Shown here: in pieces, positions 53,350 through 61,782 of the stretch
Numbering within the stretch: position 1 is the stretch's first letter
Layout of the letters: the number at the start of each line of letters is the position of its first letter
DNA from: Phnomibacter ginsenosidimutans
Lineage (GTDB): Bacteria > Bacteroidota > Bacteroidia > Chitinophagales > Chitinophagaceae
Assembly: GCF_009740285.1 (NCBI RefSeq)
Contig: NZ_CP046566.1
Location: forward strand, 3,510,658 to 3,574,657
Direction: 5' to 3'
DNA: 64,000 bases
Translations under genes and position numbers: made by a program
The notes under the pieces: model-generated
Seen by the model: only the letters and a program-made list of their open reading frames with translations
What the model was told of the DNA's origin: nothing
Databases searched by the model: none

Positions 53350-54993
53350 CTATTTGTTATTTACAGGTTCAGGAATCATTTCGATGGCATGGCAGGGGCA
53401 TTGCTCGTAGCAAATACCACAGCCCGTGCAGGCATCGTAGTTAAACTGGTAGCGATTGCCTTTACCCAGTTTGATAATGGCTTCTTCGGGGCAGGCGCCA
53501 AAGCAACCGTCGCACTCAAAGCAGTTACCACAACTGAGGCAACGCTTGGCTTCGTACAACGCTTCTGCTTTACTGATACCTGCTATCACCTCATCAAAAG
53601 AACGGACAGCTATTTGTGGTGCCAGTTTCTCTTGTTCTTTTTGTGGCGCATCAGTCTTCATCCACATGTGCAGGCGCTTATAACCGGCTGTGAGTGGCTT
53701 GGCGGGTTTTTCGTAGGTCAGACCCCGCAAATAAGCATCCATGAATTTGGCTGCTTTTTTACCATTGCCAATGGCAATGGTGGCACTGCGCTGTTCGCCG
53801 GGCAGCATATCACCACCGGCAAATACACCTGCATAACCTGCCATGCGTTCGCCATTGATAACGATACCGCCATCAGGCTTGCACTGCACTCCTTCGAGTG
53901 ATGCATATAAGCTGCTGTCTACTTCCTGGCCCATGGCCAAAATGATGGCATCAGCTTCCAGCACCAATTCTTCACCTGTTGCAACGGGCTTGCCTTTCTG
54001 CATTTCCATTACTTCCACGGTTATCTGATTGCCTTCAATGGATTTGATATTGCGGAGGAAGTCTATTGCTACACCTTCGGCAATGGCGTCGTCAGCTTCA
54101 AAGTCGTAGGCGGGCATCATTTTACGATCGCCAGGATACAAGATTACAGGTACCAAACCCAGACGGCGGGCTACCCGAGACAGGTACATGGCCATTTTGC
54201 TACCGCCATAAATCACCACTTTGCTACCGGGCTCCGGCACATCGTTGGCTTTGAACATGCGCAGAAAATCGACGGCCTGAATAACAGGAATGGATGGCTT
54301 ACCTGTGTAGCCAATGGCTTTGCCCAAATGTGCCCCAATGGAAAGGTATACGGCATCAAAACCACCAGCTGTTTTTTCAGCTTCCGGATCGGTTACTTTA
54401 TGATTGAGGTGGAGCTTTACGCCCATATCCAAAATGCGTTGGATTTCGGCATTCAGTATTTCGCGGGGAAGACGGTATTCGGGAATACCCATTTCCATTA
54501 AACCACCCGCTGCGCTACTGGCTTCAAATACTTCTACCTGATGGCCGAGGCGTACCAAATGGTAAGCAGCGGTAAGGCCACTCGGGCCGGCGCCTACCAC
54601 CATTATTTTTTTACCACTGGCTACAGGCGTTGCAAATTTTACTGGCCATTTATGAGCCAATGCTTCGTCGGCGATGTAGCGTTCTACCGCATGTATGTTG
54701 ATGGTTTCATCTACATGGTTGCGGTTACAACCGGTTTCGCAGGGCTTTACGCAAATGCGGCCCATGATACCGGGGAAAGGGTTGTCTTCCAGAATTTTCT
54801 GAAAAGCCGTTTCAAAATCACCTGCCTGTGCAAAACTGAGCCAGGCTTGTATGTTTTCGCCAGCGGGGCAAGCACTGTTGCACGGTGGCATAAAATCCAT
54901 ATACACCGGGCGCTGGCTGCGCAGGTGACCGGTACCGGATGCATGCTGCAGCAGGTCTACGGGTTTGGTAATGTCGTTGTAGGAAATGGCCAT
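53350..54993 (-). CDS. SfrB/NfnB/GltD-like NAD(P)H oxidoreductase with iron-sulfur clusters
   Basis: A 547-residue flavoprotein. An N-terminal 4Fe-4S-binding domain (PPCNSACPAGENIQAWLS, GRICVKPCETGCNR) leads into a tandem Rossmann GltD-type core with the FAD loop VVGAGPSGLTAAYHL, GIPEYRLPREIL and the NADPH loop VVIYGGSKMAMYLSRVARR. The C-terminus carries two more ferredoxin-like sites (RCLSCGNCFECDGCFGACPE, CTGCGICYEQCPCHA). It resembles the beta subunit of NADPH-iron oxidoreductases and the NfnB subunit more than GltD, which lacks the C-terminal clusters. It probably links NAD(P)H with ferredoxin made by the neighbouring PFOR. The ATG at 54993 is used. First gene of the operon. Confidence 0.88.
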   Translation of the reverse strand: MAISYNDITKPVDLLQHASGTGHLRSQRPVYMDFMPPCNSACPAGENIQAWLSFAQAGDFETAFQKILEDNPFPGIMGRICVKPCETGCNRNHVDETINIHAVERYIADEALAHKWPVKFATPVASGKKIMVVGAGPSGLTAAYHLVRLGHQVEVFEASSAAGGLMEMGIPEYRLPREILNAEIQRILDMGVKLHLNHKVTDPEAEKTAGGFDAVYLSIGAHLGKAIGYTGKPSIPVIQAVDFLRMFKANDVPEPGSKVVIYGGSKMAMYLSRVARRLGLVPVILYPGDRKMMPAYDFEADDAIAEGVAIDFLRNIKSIEGNQITVEVMEMQKGKPVATGEELVLEADAIILAMGQEVDSSLYASLEGVQCKPDGGIVINGERMAGYAGVFAGGDMLPGEQRSATIAIGNGKKAAKFMDAYLRGLTYEKPAKPLTAGYKRLHMWMKTDAPQKEQEKLAPQIAVRSFDEVIAGISKAEALYEAKRCLSCGNCFECDGCFGACPEEAIIKLGKGNRYQFNYDACTGCGICYEQCPCHAIEMIPEPVNNK

Positions 54994-55283
54994 AGCTAAC
55001 ACTCTTTTTCAGGACACACAATGTCCCCTGATGGAAGAGCCAAATTAGAAACCAGCGGATGGGCGAATGCTGATATAAGTCAGTCGGCAATATGAATTAA
55101 ATAAGGCTGCCCAACCGGAAATCAATTTGACGCAATGCGAAAAATGGCCTGCGGCAAGGCTTTTACCGTACGGCATCGATTGCGAAAGACTGGACAAAGG
55201 ACTGCATTTGGTAAAAGCGCTGAAAACTGTACTTTCCCATTTCAATTCAACATTTTCGTTCACACAACACTTTTTATCGCCGT
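54994..55283. other. Intergenic region between divergent PFOR operon and fibre-like gene
   Basis: About 290 bases without a supported gene. On the minus strand TAATTTGG resembles a degenerate -7 box upstream of the flavoprotein. On the plus strand there is a run of T/A before the ATG at 55284, but no clear consensus promoter. Confidence 0.5.
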
Positions 55284-56379
55284 ATGAAACGTCTGCCTTC
55301 ACACTTTCTCGTTTGCTTTTTTCAATGTCTGGTTCTTGTTACTGCTGCGCAAAATGTGGGCATAGGCACCAGTAGCCCTGTAGCCAAGTTGCATGTTCAG
55401 TCTGCCGGATTCGAGAGCCTTCGCCTGCAGGGGGCCGAGTGCTGCCGCCACTTTTTACGACAACGGCTCGTTGCGTGGATACATTCAAGCATGGACAGAT
55501 GGCATTACCATGAGTGGTGCTGCAGGCCAAAGCCTGAGATTGTACAGCAATGGTGGCAGCAATGAACGAATCAGTATTTTATCAAACGGCAATGTGGGCA
55601 TCAATAACAGCAACCCGCTGGCCAATGTACACATTCACAGCACCACAGTAGAAGCATTGCGCATCAGTGGTTTTAACCCTGCTCAAACTTTTTACAACGG
55701 CAACAATTATGTTGGTTATCTGCAAGCGTATCAAAACATCATGTCAGTGGCGGCGGATGGCAGCAACCGTGTGGGACTGTTTACGGTGCAAACAGAACGC
55801 CTGACCGTTTTACCCAATGGTAATGTTGGCATCAACAATGTGGTTCCGGATCAGAAACTGGATGTAGCCGGTAATGTGAAATTTAGTGGCGCCCTAATGC
55901 CCAATGGCAACAGCGGTCAAAACTATCAGGTACTCACCAGCAGCGGCAGCGGCGTACCAGAGTGGCATGTGCCCGGCTATAGCCATGCCAACAGGATGCA
56001 GAACGTAAACATGGCAGGCTCACAATATTTAACCGTAAACGGCACTTATGAAATTCAACCCACTCTGTCGCCGGCATATGTTAGCACTACCGAAACCAGT
56101 ATGCTACACTATCAGGCAAAGTATATTGTTACAGACATCAACAACACTTTTGGCGCTGACACAGAATTTGAATTGCAATTGTTTTTTCGGGTGGGGGCCA
56201 CAGTGGCTTACAGCCACAAGCAGGCATTTGTAACCAAAAACGGACGACAAACAGATGTGAGCATCTCCGGCTTTTTTCCGGTTACAGCAGGTATTAGTTA
56301 TGCAGTAGAAGTGTACGTTGTAAAATATGCAGGCGATGATATGACAGTGGTAAGTGGTGGCGTAAAAACCTATCATTAA
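55284..56379 (+). pseudogene. Secreted fibre-like repeat protein, one apparent frameshift
   Basis: The first frame (from 55284) gives a signal peptide (LVTAAQ, residue 23) and NVGIGTSSPVAKLHVQSAGF. It is broken at the GGGGG run at 55430-55434. Removing one G continues it as LRLQGPSAAATFYDNGSLRG, and the joined protein has 364 residues. Two repeats of about 80 residues each begin NVGI(G/N)..P.A..H, contain TFY.NG...GYIQA/LQA and end with a Leu-Ser-Asn-Gly turn; a third start (NVGINNVVPDQKLDVAGNVK) leads into a different C-terminal domain. The first motif is typical of phage-tail-fibre-like and cell-surface proteins of Bacteroidota. No sorting tail is visible. Confidence 0.7.
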
Positions 56380-56400
56380 CCACCAACACTGCTACATACA

Positions 56401-56431
56401 AAACGGCCACTGCAAATTGCAGTGGCCGTTT
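56401..56431. terminator. Bidirectional terminator hairpin
   Basis: A near-perfect 15-bp palindrome AAACGGCCACTGCAA/TTGCAGTGGCCGTTT between convergent genes, with only a short T-rich tail. Confidence 0.8.
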
Positions 56432-56492
56432 ATGTTATTTAAGTAATGCGTGATTGCTTCATTAAATAACCAATCACCCAATTCACTATTCC

Positions 56493-57941
56493 CTACTTCG
56501 TAATTGCCGCCAGCACTTTCGCTTTCACTTCATTCAGGTGTATGCGTTCTTGCGTCATGGTATCGCGGTAGCGAATGGTTACTGTGCCGTCTTCTTTGGT
56601 TTGGTGGTCGATGGTAACACAGAACGGCGTACCCACGGCATCCATACGACGGTAGCGTTTGCCAATGGTGTCCTTCTCTTCGTAGAAACAGTTGAATGCC
56701 GGGCGACATTCATTCATGAGTTCACGGGCAAGGTCTGGCAATCCGTCTTTTTTAGTGAGTGGCAACACGGCCAGTTTGGTAGGCGCCAGGTTAGCAGGAA
56801 TTTTCAATACCACACGGCTGTCTTCGCTGCCATCTTCCTTGGTCCACTTTTCTTCGGCATAGGCATTGGCCAAAGTAGCCAGCACCAAGCGGTCGAGGCC
56901 TACGGATGTTTCAATCACATACGGCACATAGTTCTGGTTGATCTCGGTATCGAAGTATTGCTGCTTCTTTTTGCTGAATTCCTGGTGGCGGCCCAAATCG
57001 TAATCGGTACGGCTGTGGATGCCTTCCAGTTCTTTGAAGCCAAAGGGAAATTCAAATTCGATGTCCACTGCAGCGTCAGCGTAGTGGGCCAGCTTTACAT
57101 GGTCGTGGTATTGCAGGCGGTCAGTAGGGAAGCCCATGATTTCCTTGTGCCACTTGAGGCGTTCGGTTTTCCAGTGTTCGTACCATTCTTTCTGGCTGCC
57201 GGGGCGAATGAAAAACTGCATTTCCATTTGCTCAAACTCCCGCATTCTAAAAATGAACTGACGGGCTACAATTTCATTCCGGAATGCCTTACCGGTTTGG
57301 GCTATACCAAACGGAATTTTCATGCGGCCGGTTTTCTGCACGTTCAGGAAGTTCACGAAGATGCCCTGTGCTGTTTCGGGGCGCAGGTAAATGGTGCTGG
57401 CTTCGTCGGTTACGCTGCCCAGCTCGGTGCTGAACATGAGGTTGAACTGACGCACATCGGTCCAGTTGCAGGTGCTGCTTACAGAGCACTTCATGTTGTT
57501 GTCGATGATGAGCTGTTTTACGCCAGCCAAATCATCGGCCGCCAGCAGTCGATCCATTTGAGCAATCAACGCATCCGCTTTTTGCGTTTCGCCTTCGGCT
57601 TTCAGCTTTTCTGCATGGGCTTCTATCAGGTGGTCTACTCGGTAGCGTTTGTTGCTGTCTTTGTTGTCGATCATGGGATCGCTGAAGCTATCCACGTGGC
57701 CGCTGGCCTTCCAGGTGGTGGGGTGCATAAAGATGGCCGCATCGATACCCACAATGTTATCGTTGAGCTGGGTCATGGTTTTCCACCAGGCGTCGCGGAT
57801 GTTCTTTTTGAGCTGGGCACCGTTTTGGCCATAGTCGTACACAGCGCTGAGGCCGTCATATATTTCGCTGCTCTGAAAAATGTATCCGTATTCTTTGGCG
57901 TGGCCAATGAGGTTTTGAAATGTGTTTGCTTCGTATGCCAT
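56493..57941 (-). CDS. glyS: Glycyl-tRNA synthetase (class II, alpha2 type)
   Basis: A 482-residue class II aminoacyl-tRNA synthetase of the single-chain type. FQSSEIYDGLSAVYDYGQNG opens the catalytic domain; LRPETAQGIFVNFLN and RNEIVARQFIFRMREFEQME (motif 2) and the C-terminal ETSVGLDRLVLATLANAY (motif 3, Arg) are clear. The anticodon-binding domain follows (LAPTKLAVLPLTKKDGLPDL). The ATG at 57941 is used; the longer frame would translate the promoter region. A TATCTTTG box (58035-58042, minus strand) lies 93 bases upstream, with an ACCCG..CGGGT hairpin in the leader. Confidence 0.94.
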   Translation of the reverse strand: MAYEANTFQNLIGHAKEYGYIFQSSEIYDGLSAVYDYGQNGAQLKKNIRDAWWKTMTQLNDNIVGIDAAIFMHPTTWKASGHVDSFSDPMIDNKDSNKRYRVDHLIEAHAEKLKAEGETQKADALIAQMDRLLAADDLAGVKQLIIDNNMKCSVSSTCNWTDVRQFNLMFSTELGSVTDEASTIYLRPETAQGIFVNFLNVQKTGRMKIPFGIAQTGKAFRNEIVARQFIFRMREFEQMEMQFFIRPGSQKEWYEHWKTERLKWHKEIMGFPTDRLQYHDHVKLAHYADAAVDIEFEFPFGFKELEGIHSRTDYDLGRHQEFSKKKQQYFDTEINQNYVPYVIETSVGLDRLVLATLANAYAEEKWTKEDGSEDSRVVLKIPANLAPTKLAVLPLTKKDGLPDLARELMNECRPAFNCFYEEKDTIGKRYRRMDAVGTPFCVTIDHQTKEDGTVTIRYRDTMTQERIHLNEVKAKVLAAITK

Positions 57942-58034
57942 GAGAAGAATTTGAAAATGTGCGAATGTGCCAATTGGAAAATGTGCCAATGCTTTATCAG
58001 CAATGCCAACATGACCCGTTTTTTTGGCGGGTGG

Positions 58035-58042
58035 CAAAGATA
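58035..58042 (-). promoter_or_regulatory. Probable -7 box of glyS
   Basis: On the minus strand TATCTTTG matches TAnnTTTG exactly. No TTTG lies 17-23 bases upstream. The leader before glyS is about 90 bases. Confidence 0.4.
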
Positions 58043-58185
58043 AGGGTTGCGGGTAAGCGTGGTGACAGCACCCCTTGGCCCCTGAGGGGGAAATACATTA
58101 GGACACGGATTTGCAGGATGAAAACGGATGTGCACGGATGCTTTCTAACATTTGTCAACTAACATCAAGCATCTCTGTGTTCACC

Positions 58186-58212
58186 ATCAACTACCAACCA
58201 ACAACTACCCAC
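58186..58212. repeat. CCATCAACTACCAACCAAC intergenic repeat
   Basis: Same family as the repeats around the S23 gene (26892, 27397). The inverse type lies at 59710-59735, so the pair flanks the DUF5009 and MazG-like genes. Confidence 0.6.
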
Positions 58213-58215
58213 CAT

Positions 58216-59346
58216 TTACACCCTTACATACCACTTGCGTTTGTCCATCACATAGCCGGTGAGCCAGCAAACCATCATGACAGCAAGGGCAAAGAGCAAG
58301 GAACCTACCGGCCCGCCAATGAAGCCGAAGAAGGTTTGGTACACCCACTGATACATGGGCTGTCCATCGGCAGTATGGAAGAACCACAAGAGGATGGCGA
58401 TTACTTCGCTGAGCAGGTAAATGAACAATGGATTTTTGCCAAACACTTCGAAGAAATAAGCCCAACGGTTGCGGCCGGCAAAATCGAGCACATACATTAC
58501 TACGGATAAAATGAGTAAATCGAGGCCAACGGTATGCAGCACAAAAGAGCTGGTCCACAGTTTTTTGTTGATGGGAAAAACAAGATCCCATGCATAGGCT
58601 GCGGCTAGCAACACAGCGCCAGCCATGAGCAGTTTGGCCAGCATTTCATAACTGCGGCCTTGTTGCTGAATGTACCGGCCGGCAGCAAAACCTGCTACCA
58701 CATTTACAATAGCTGGCAGTGTGCTCAGCAAACCTTCGGGATCGAAGGCAATGCTATCGCCATGGTACATATGGGCTTCGCCAATGAGCCACTTATCGAG
58801 CACCGTCGTTGCATTACCTTCGAGGCTTAGCGCATCGGCACCTGCTGGCGCCAGCCAATAGCACAAACCCCAATACAACAGCAACATACCTGCACTGAGC
58901 CAATACATGGTTTTGGATTTGAGGTAATACACCATGAGTGCTGCAGCACCATAGCAAAGCGCAATGCGCTGCAATACACCAAATACCCGTGTTTCAGCAA
59001 AAGGAAAAGCAACATAAGCACCATCCTGATACTTCACAAACGGAAACCAGTACATAAGGTAGCCCAGTAGAAATATAATGAATGTTCGTTTGGCTATTTT
59101 GAGCAGCACCTGCGACTGCGGCATGTTGCTCCACTTGAGCATTACAAAACTCATGGCATTGCCTACGGCGAAAAGAAAACTGGGAAACACCAAATCGGTG
59201 GGCGTAAAGCCGTGCCATTTAGCATGCTGCAAGGGCGAAAAAGAAACACTACCATCACCGGGCGTGTTTACAATAATCATGAGGCAAACGGTGAGCCCAC
59301 GAAATACATCGAGGGCTTTGAAACGGGTGGCAGCTGGAGCAGTCAT
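58216..59346 (-). CDS. DUF5009 / heparan-alpha-glucosaminide N-acetyltransferase-like membrane protein
   Basis: A 376-residue inner-membrane protein with about ten hydrophobic helices. The signature is at the N-terminus: LDVFRGLTVCLMIIVNTPGD, then LQHAKWHGFTPTDLVFPSFL, where the His is the likely acetyl-acceptor by comparison with lysosomal HGSNAT. RNRWAYFFEVFGKNPLFIYL near the end is also family-typical. Relatives acylate amino sugars across membranes, so the enzyme may acetylate glucosamine from cell-wall or glycan breakdown. The start MTAPAATRFKALD is a natural one. Confidence 0.88.
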   Translation of the reverse strand: MTAPAATRFKALDVFRGLTVCLMIIVNTPGDGSVSFSPLQHAKWHGFTPTDLVFPSFLFAVGNAMSFVMLKWSNMPQSQVLLKIAKRTFIIFLLGYLMYWFPFVKYQDGAYVAFPFAETRVFGVLQRIALCYGAAALMVYYLKSKTMYWLSAGMLLLYWGLCYWLAPAGADALSLEGNATTVLDKWLIGEAHMYHGDSIAFDPEGLLSTLPAIVNVVAGFAAGRYIQQQGRSYEMLAKLLMAGAVLLAAAYAWDLVFPINKKLWTSSFVLHTVGLDLLILSVVMYVLDFAGRNRWAYFFEVFGKNPLFIYLLSEVIAILLWFFHTADGQPMYQWVYQTFFGFIGGPVGSLLFALAVMMVCWLTGYVMDKRKWYVRV

Positions 59347-59382
59347 ATGGGCTGTTTTCAGCCCTGAATGTACGGGAAAACT

Positions 59383-59709
59383 TTACTGCAACTTTTCGTT
59401 TTGCTGATGGCGGTTGGCGTCGCGGATGTTTTTCTTTTCGAAGTTTTTTTGGAGAGCAGTAGTTAGGTCTACACCGGTTTGGTTGGCCAGGCATATCAGC
59501 ACCCACAACACATCGGCCATTTCATCGGCCAGCTCCTTGCCCTTATCACTTTCTTTAAACGATTGCTCGCCGTAGGTACGCACCATCAGGCGGCTGAGTT
59601 CGCCCACTTCTTCCATGAGGATGCCCAGGTTGGTGAGCTCATTAAAATAGCGGACACCCACGGTTTTGATCCACTGGTCTACTTGCTGCTGTGCTTGTTC
59701 GATGGTCAT
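59383..59709 (-). CDS. MazG-like nucleotide pyrophosphohydrolase
   Basis: A 108-residue all-alpha NTP pyrophosphatase. Metal-binding acidic motifs are EEVGELSRLM (ExxE) and KELADEMADVLWVLICLANQ (ExxD). Small MazG-like proteins hydrolyse non-canonical or excess nucleoside triphosphates. It lies 36 bases upstream of the DUF5009 gene on the same strand and 201 bases downstream of dtd. Confidence 0.88.
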   Translation of the reverse strand: MTIEQAQQQVDQWIKTVGVRYFNELTNLGILMEEVGELSRLMVRTYGEQSFKESDKGKELADEMADVLWVLICLANQTGVDLTTALQKNFEKKNIRDANRHQQNEKLQ

Positions 59710-59735
59710 GATAGTTGATGGTTGATGGTTGGCGG
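59710..59735. repeat. GTTGATGGTTGATGG intergenic repeat
   Basis: TAGTTGATGGTTGATGGTTG followed by GCGG; same family as 26892-26922, in inverse orientation to 58186-58212. Confidence 0.6.
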
Positions 59736-59862
59736 GGGTAGGTTGGAGACTTCGGACTTTCGGACTATCGTTTTACGATTCATTTATCCTCACCCAGCTT
59801 CTCCAAAGGAGAGGTGCCGTAGAGTAAGGTAGTTGATATTGGGGATTGGACTTCGTTTGCCC

Positions 59863-59910
59863 GTCTTTCGGACTTTCAGTCTTTCCGTCTTTCCGTCTTC
59901 CGGTCTTTCC
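59863..59910. repeat. Octamer microsatellite (GTCTTTCC)n
   Basis: Six successive units of 7-9 bases (GTCTTTCG, GACTTTCA, GTCTTTCC, GTCTTTCC, GTCTTCC, GGTCTTTCC), directly next to the dtd stop codon. A shorter set with the same core (ACTTCGGACTTTCGGACTA) lies at 59748-59766. Confidence 0.8.
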
Positions 59911-60363
59911 TCACTCTTTGTTTTTTGAATCAATCACAATCGTCAGCGGGCCGTCGTTGAGCAGCCGCACTTTCATATCGGCGCCAAAAATGCCGGTGGC
60001 TACCGGCTTACCCAATTCGGTGCTGAGTTGCGCAATCATTTTTTCGTACATGGGCTTGGCAAAATCGGGTTTGCTGGCCCGGATGTACGAAGGGCGGTTA
60101 CCTTTTTTGGTAGCGGCATGCAGGGTGAACTGGCTGATGAGCAAGATGCCGCCATCCACATCTTTTACCGACAGGTTGGGTACTTTGTCGGCATCATCAA
60201 AAATGCGGAGGTTTACTATTTTATTACACAGCCATTGCATGTCTTCTGTGCTGTCGGCATCTTCAATACCAACCAATACCAGCAGGCCCAATCCTATTTG
60301 GCCGGTGATGTTGTTCTCTACCGTTACGCTGGCTTCGGTTACCCGTTGTATCACTACTCTCAT
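59911..60363 (-). CDS. dtd: D-aminoacyl-tRNA deacylase
   Basis: A 150-residue enzyme that hydrolyses D-amino acids (and mischarged glycine) from tRNA. RVVIQRVTEASVTVE starts the family fold; SQFTLHAATKKGNRPSY contains the SQxTL motif; the cis-GlyPro-containing C-terminus is LLNDGPLTIVIDSK. It is divergent from engB by about 70 bases. Confidence 0.95.
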   Translation of the reverse strand: MRVVIQRVTEASVTVENNITGQIGLGLLVLVGIEDADSTEDMQWLCNKIVNLRIFDDADKVPNLSVKDVDGGILLISQFTLHAATKKGNRPSYIRASKPDFAKPMYEKMIAQLSTELGKPVATGIFGADMKVRLLNDGPLTIVIDSKNKE

Positions 60364-60418
60364 ACGCAGGCAAATTAAACAGTAAATGCCATGCCGGAGC
60401 CATCCGCTCCAGAATGGC

Positions 60419-60426
60419 TATTTTTG
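60419..60426 (+). promoter_or_regulatory. Probable -7 box of engB (TATTTTTG)
   Basis: TATTTTTG matches TAnnTTTG exactly, only 6 bases before the ATG at 60433. Transcription from the usual distance would give a leaderless mRNA. A TTTG -33 element is not seen. Confidence 0.45.
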
Positions 60427-60432
60427 TCGGCT

Positions 60433-61065
60433 ATGGAAATCATCAATGCCAGTTACCTCATCAGCAAACCCGATGTGGCCCAGTGCCCGGCAGCAGACCG
60501 GCCTGAGTTTGCTTTCATTGGCCGCAGCAATGTGGGCAAAAGCTCCCTCATCAATATGCTGACGGGCAATCAACGGCTGGCCAAAACCTCCGCCGCTCCC
60601 GGCAAAACCCAAATGATCAACCACTTTGTGGTAAAGAGCCGCAACAGTGCCAATGCCAAATCGGTAGCCGAATGGTACCTGGTGGATTTACCCGGTTATG
60701 GGTATGCCAAAGTGAGCCAAAAAAACCGCAAGAGCTGGGGCAAAATGATTGACGATTACCTGCGCAAAAGAGACAACTTACTCACCACTTTTGTACTCAT
60801 CGACAGCAGGCATGAGCCGCAGGCTATCGACCTTGAATTTGTGAACCAGATGGGTGAATGGCAGTTGCCTTTTGCCATTGTGTTTACGAAGGCAGATAAA
60901 ATGAAACCTGGCGGACTGCAGCGAAATGTGGAAGCATTTGCCGCTGCCCTTCGGGAAAATTGGGAAGCGTTGCCAGCTTTTTTCATTAGCAGCAGTACCG
61001 ACAAAAGCGGCAAAACAGAAATACTCGATTATGTGCAGGGCATTTTAAAATCTGTTTCGAAGTAA
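60433..61065 (+). CDS. engB: Ribosome biogenesis GTP-binding protein EngB (YihA/YsxC)
   Basis: A 210-residue GTPase for 50S ribosome assembly. G1 FIGRSNVGKSSLINMLTG, G2 Thr/Ser near AKTSAAPGKT, G3 DLPGYGYAKVS, G4 FTKADKMKPG, and G5-like ISSSTDKSGK are all present. The ATG at 60433 is preferred over the frame from 60391. Length equals the usual 200-210 residues. Confidence 0.95.
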   Translation: MEIINASYLISKPDVAQCPAADRPEFAFIGRSNVGKSSLINMLTGNQRLAKTSAAPGKTQMINHFVVKSRNSANAKSVAEWYLVDLPGYGYAKVSQKNRKSWGKMIDDYLRKRDNLLTTFVLIDSRHEPQAIDLEFVNQMGEWQLPFAIVFTKADKMKPGGLQRNVEAFAAALRENWEALPAFFISSSTDKSGKTEILDYVQGILKSVSK

Positions 61066-61171
61066 CTCCAATATAGTTGGCAGCATTTCATTATTTACAG
61101 GCAGCCAATTGCTGTACCAGACTACACAAAACAGTAGCCGGTAATTGAAATAAACAACAGAGGAAATAATT

Positions 61172-61204
61172 AAAAAAGACTGTAGATGCTACAGTCCTTT
61201 TTAA
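61172..61204. terminator. Bidirectional terminator between engB and the YkuK-like gene
   Basis: AAAAAAGACTGTAG pairs with CTACAGTCCTTTTT around an ATG loop, A-rich on the left and T-rich on the right. Confidence 0.85.
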
Positions 61205-61205
61205 A

Positions 61206-61679
61206 TTAGTTCACCACTTTATTGGCACAGCTACTGCTGGCAAAGGCTTCGGGCTTGGCTTTGAAGGCAAAGCCCATACCGAGTATGTAGCCCATGGCTT
61301 CCCGCAGTGCCTCGTTGCTTTTAAAACTGGGATTGGTGTTAATGTCGGCATGTACTTCCATGTCTACTTCGTATTGGGTAAAGAGGTCGCAAAGCTCATA
61401 AGCAATTTCAATGCTCTTGGCTACTTCTACCAACATGCGTTCTTTGATGCTGAATTTTTGTGTGGTTCGTTCATTGTGAATGAACATAAATCCGCCACTA
61501 CGTTCCCGCAGAAATACAATGACCGTTGCAAATTCTGTATCGATGCCTTTTACCTGACTATCGGTACCAATGCACACCTTGAGCTTATTGCCAATGGCGT
61601 GTTCTCTTTTGATGGCGTCTTCCACTGCCTGCTTAATGGGAAGGCTAATGGTTTCGCCATTGAATTTTCTCCAACGCAT
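61206..61679 (-). CDS. RNase H-like YkuK family protein
   Basis: A 157-residue protein with the RNase H-like fold assigned to YkuK/DUF458: KLKVCIGTDSQVKGIDTEFA (Asp at the first catalytic-type position), FMFIHNERTTQKFSIKERM, and VDMEVHADINTNPSFKSNEA (second Asp). The C-terminus (AFASSSCANKVVN) is typical. Biochemical activity is unknown in the family. Confidence 0.88.
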   Translation of the reverse strand: MRWRKFNGETISLPIKQAVEDAIKREHAIGNKLKVCIGTDSQVKGIDTEFATVIVFLRERSGGFMFIHNERTTQKFSIKERMLVEVAKSIEIAYELCDLFTQYEVDMEVHADINTNPSFKSNEALREAMGYILGMGFAFKAKPEAFASSSCANKVVN

Positions 61680-61782
61680 ACTTGAAGGGGTTTTTTAAAG
61701 TTACTGTTGAACAGCCTTTGCCCGCATCAATGTTTGTCATGCTTTTATGAACAATTTGCTATGCCCTTCCTGAATAACCTGC

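Noticed and set aside
53350-54993. Glutamate synthase small subunit (GltD)
   Set aside because: No gltB neighbour, and the two C-terminal 4Fe-4S sites are not part of GltD; an SfrB/NfnB-like role beside PFOR fits better.
56538-58043. 501-codon plus-strand frame antisense to glyS
   Set aside because: Antisense to a complete glycyl-tRNA synthetase; composition is unlike a real protein.
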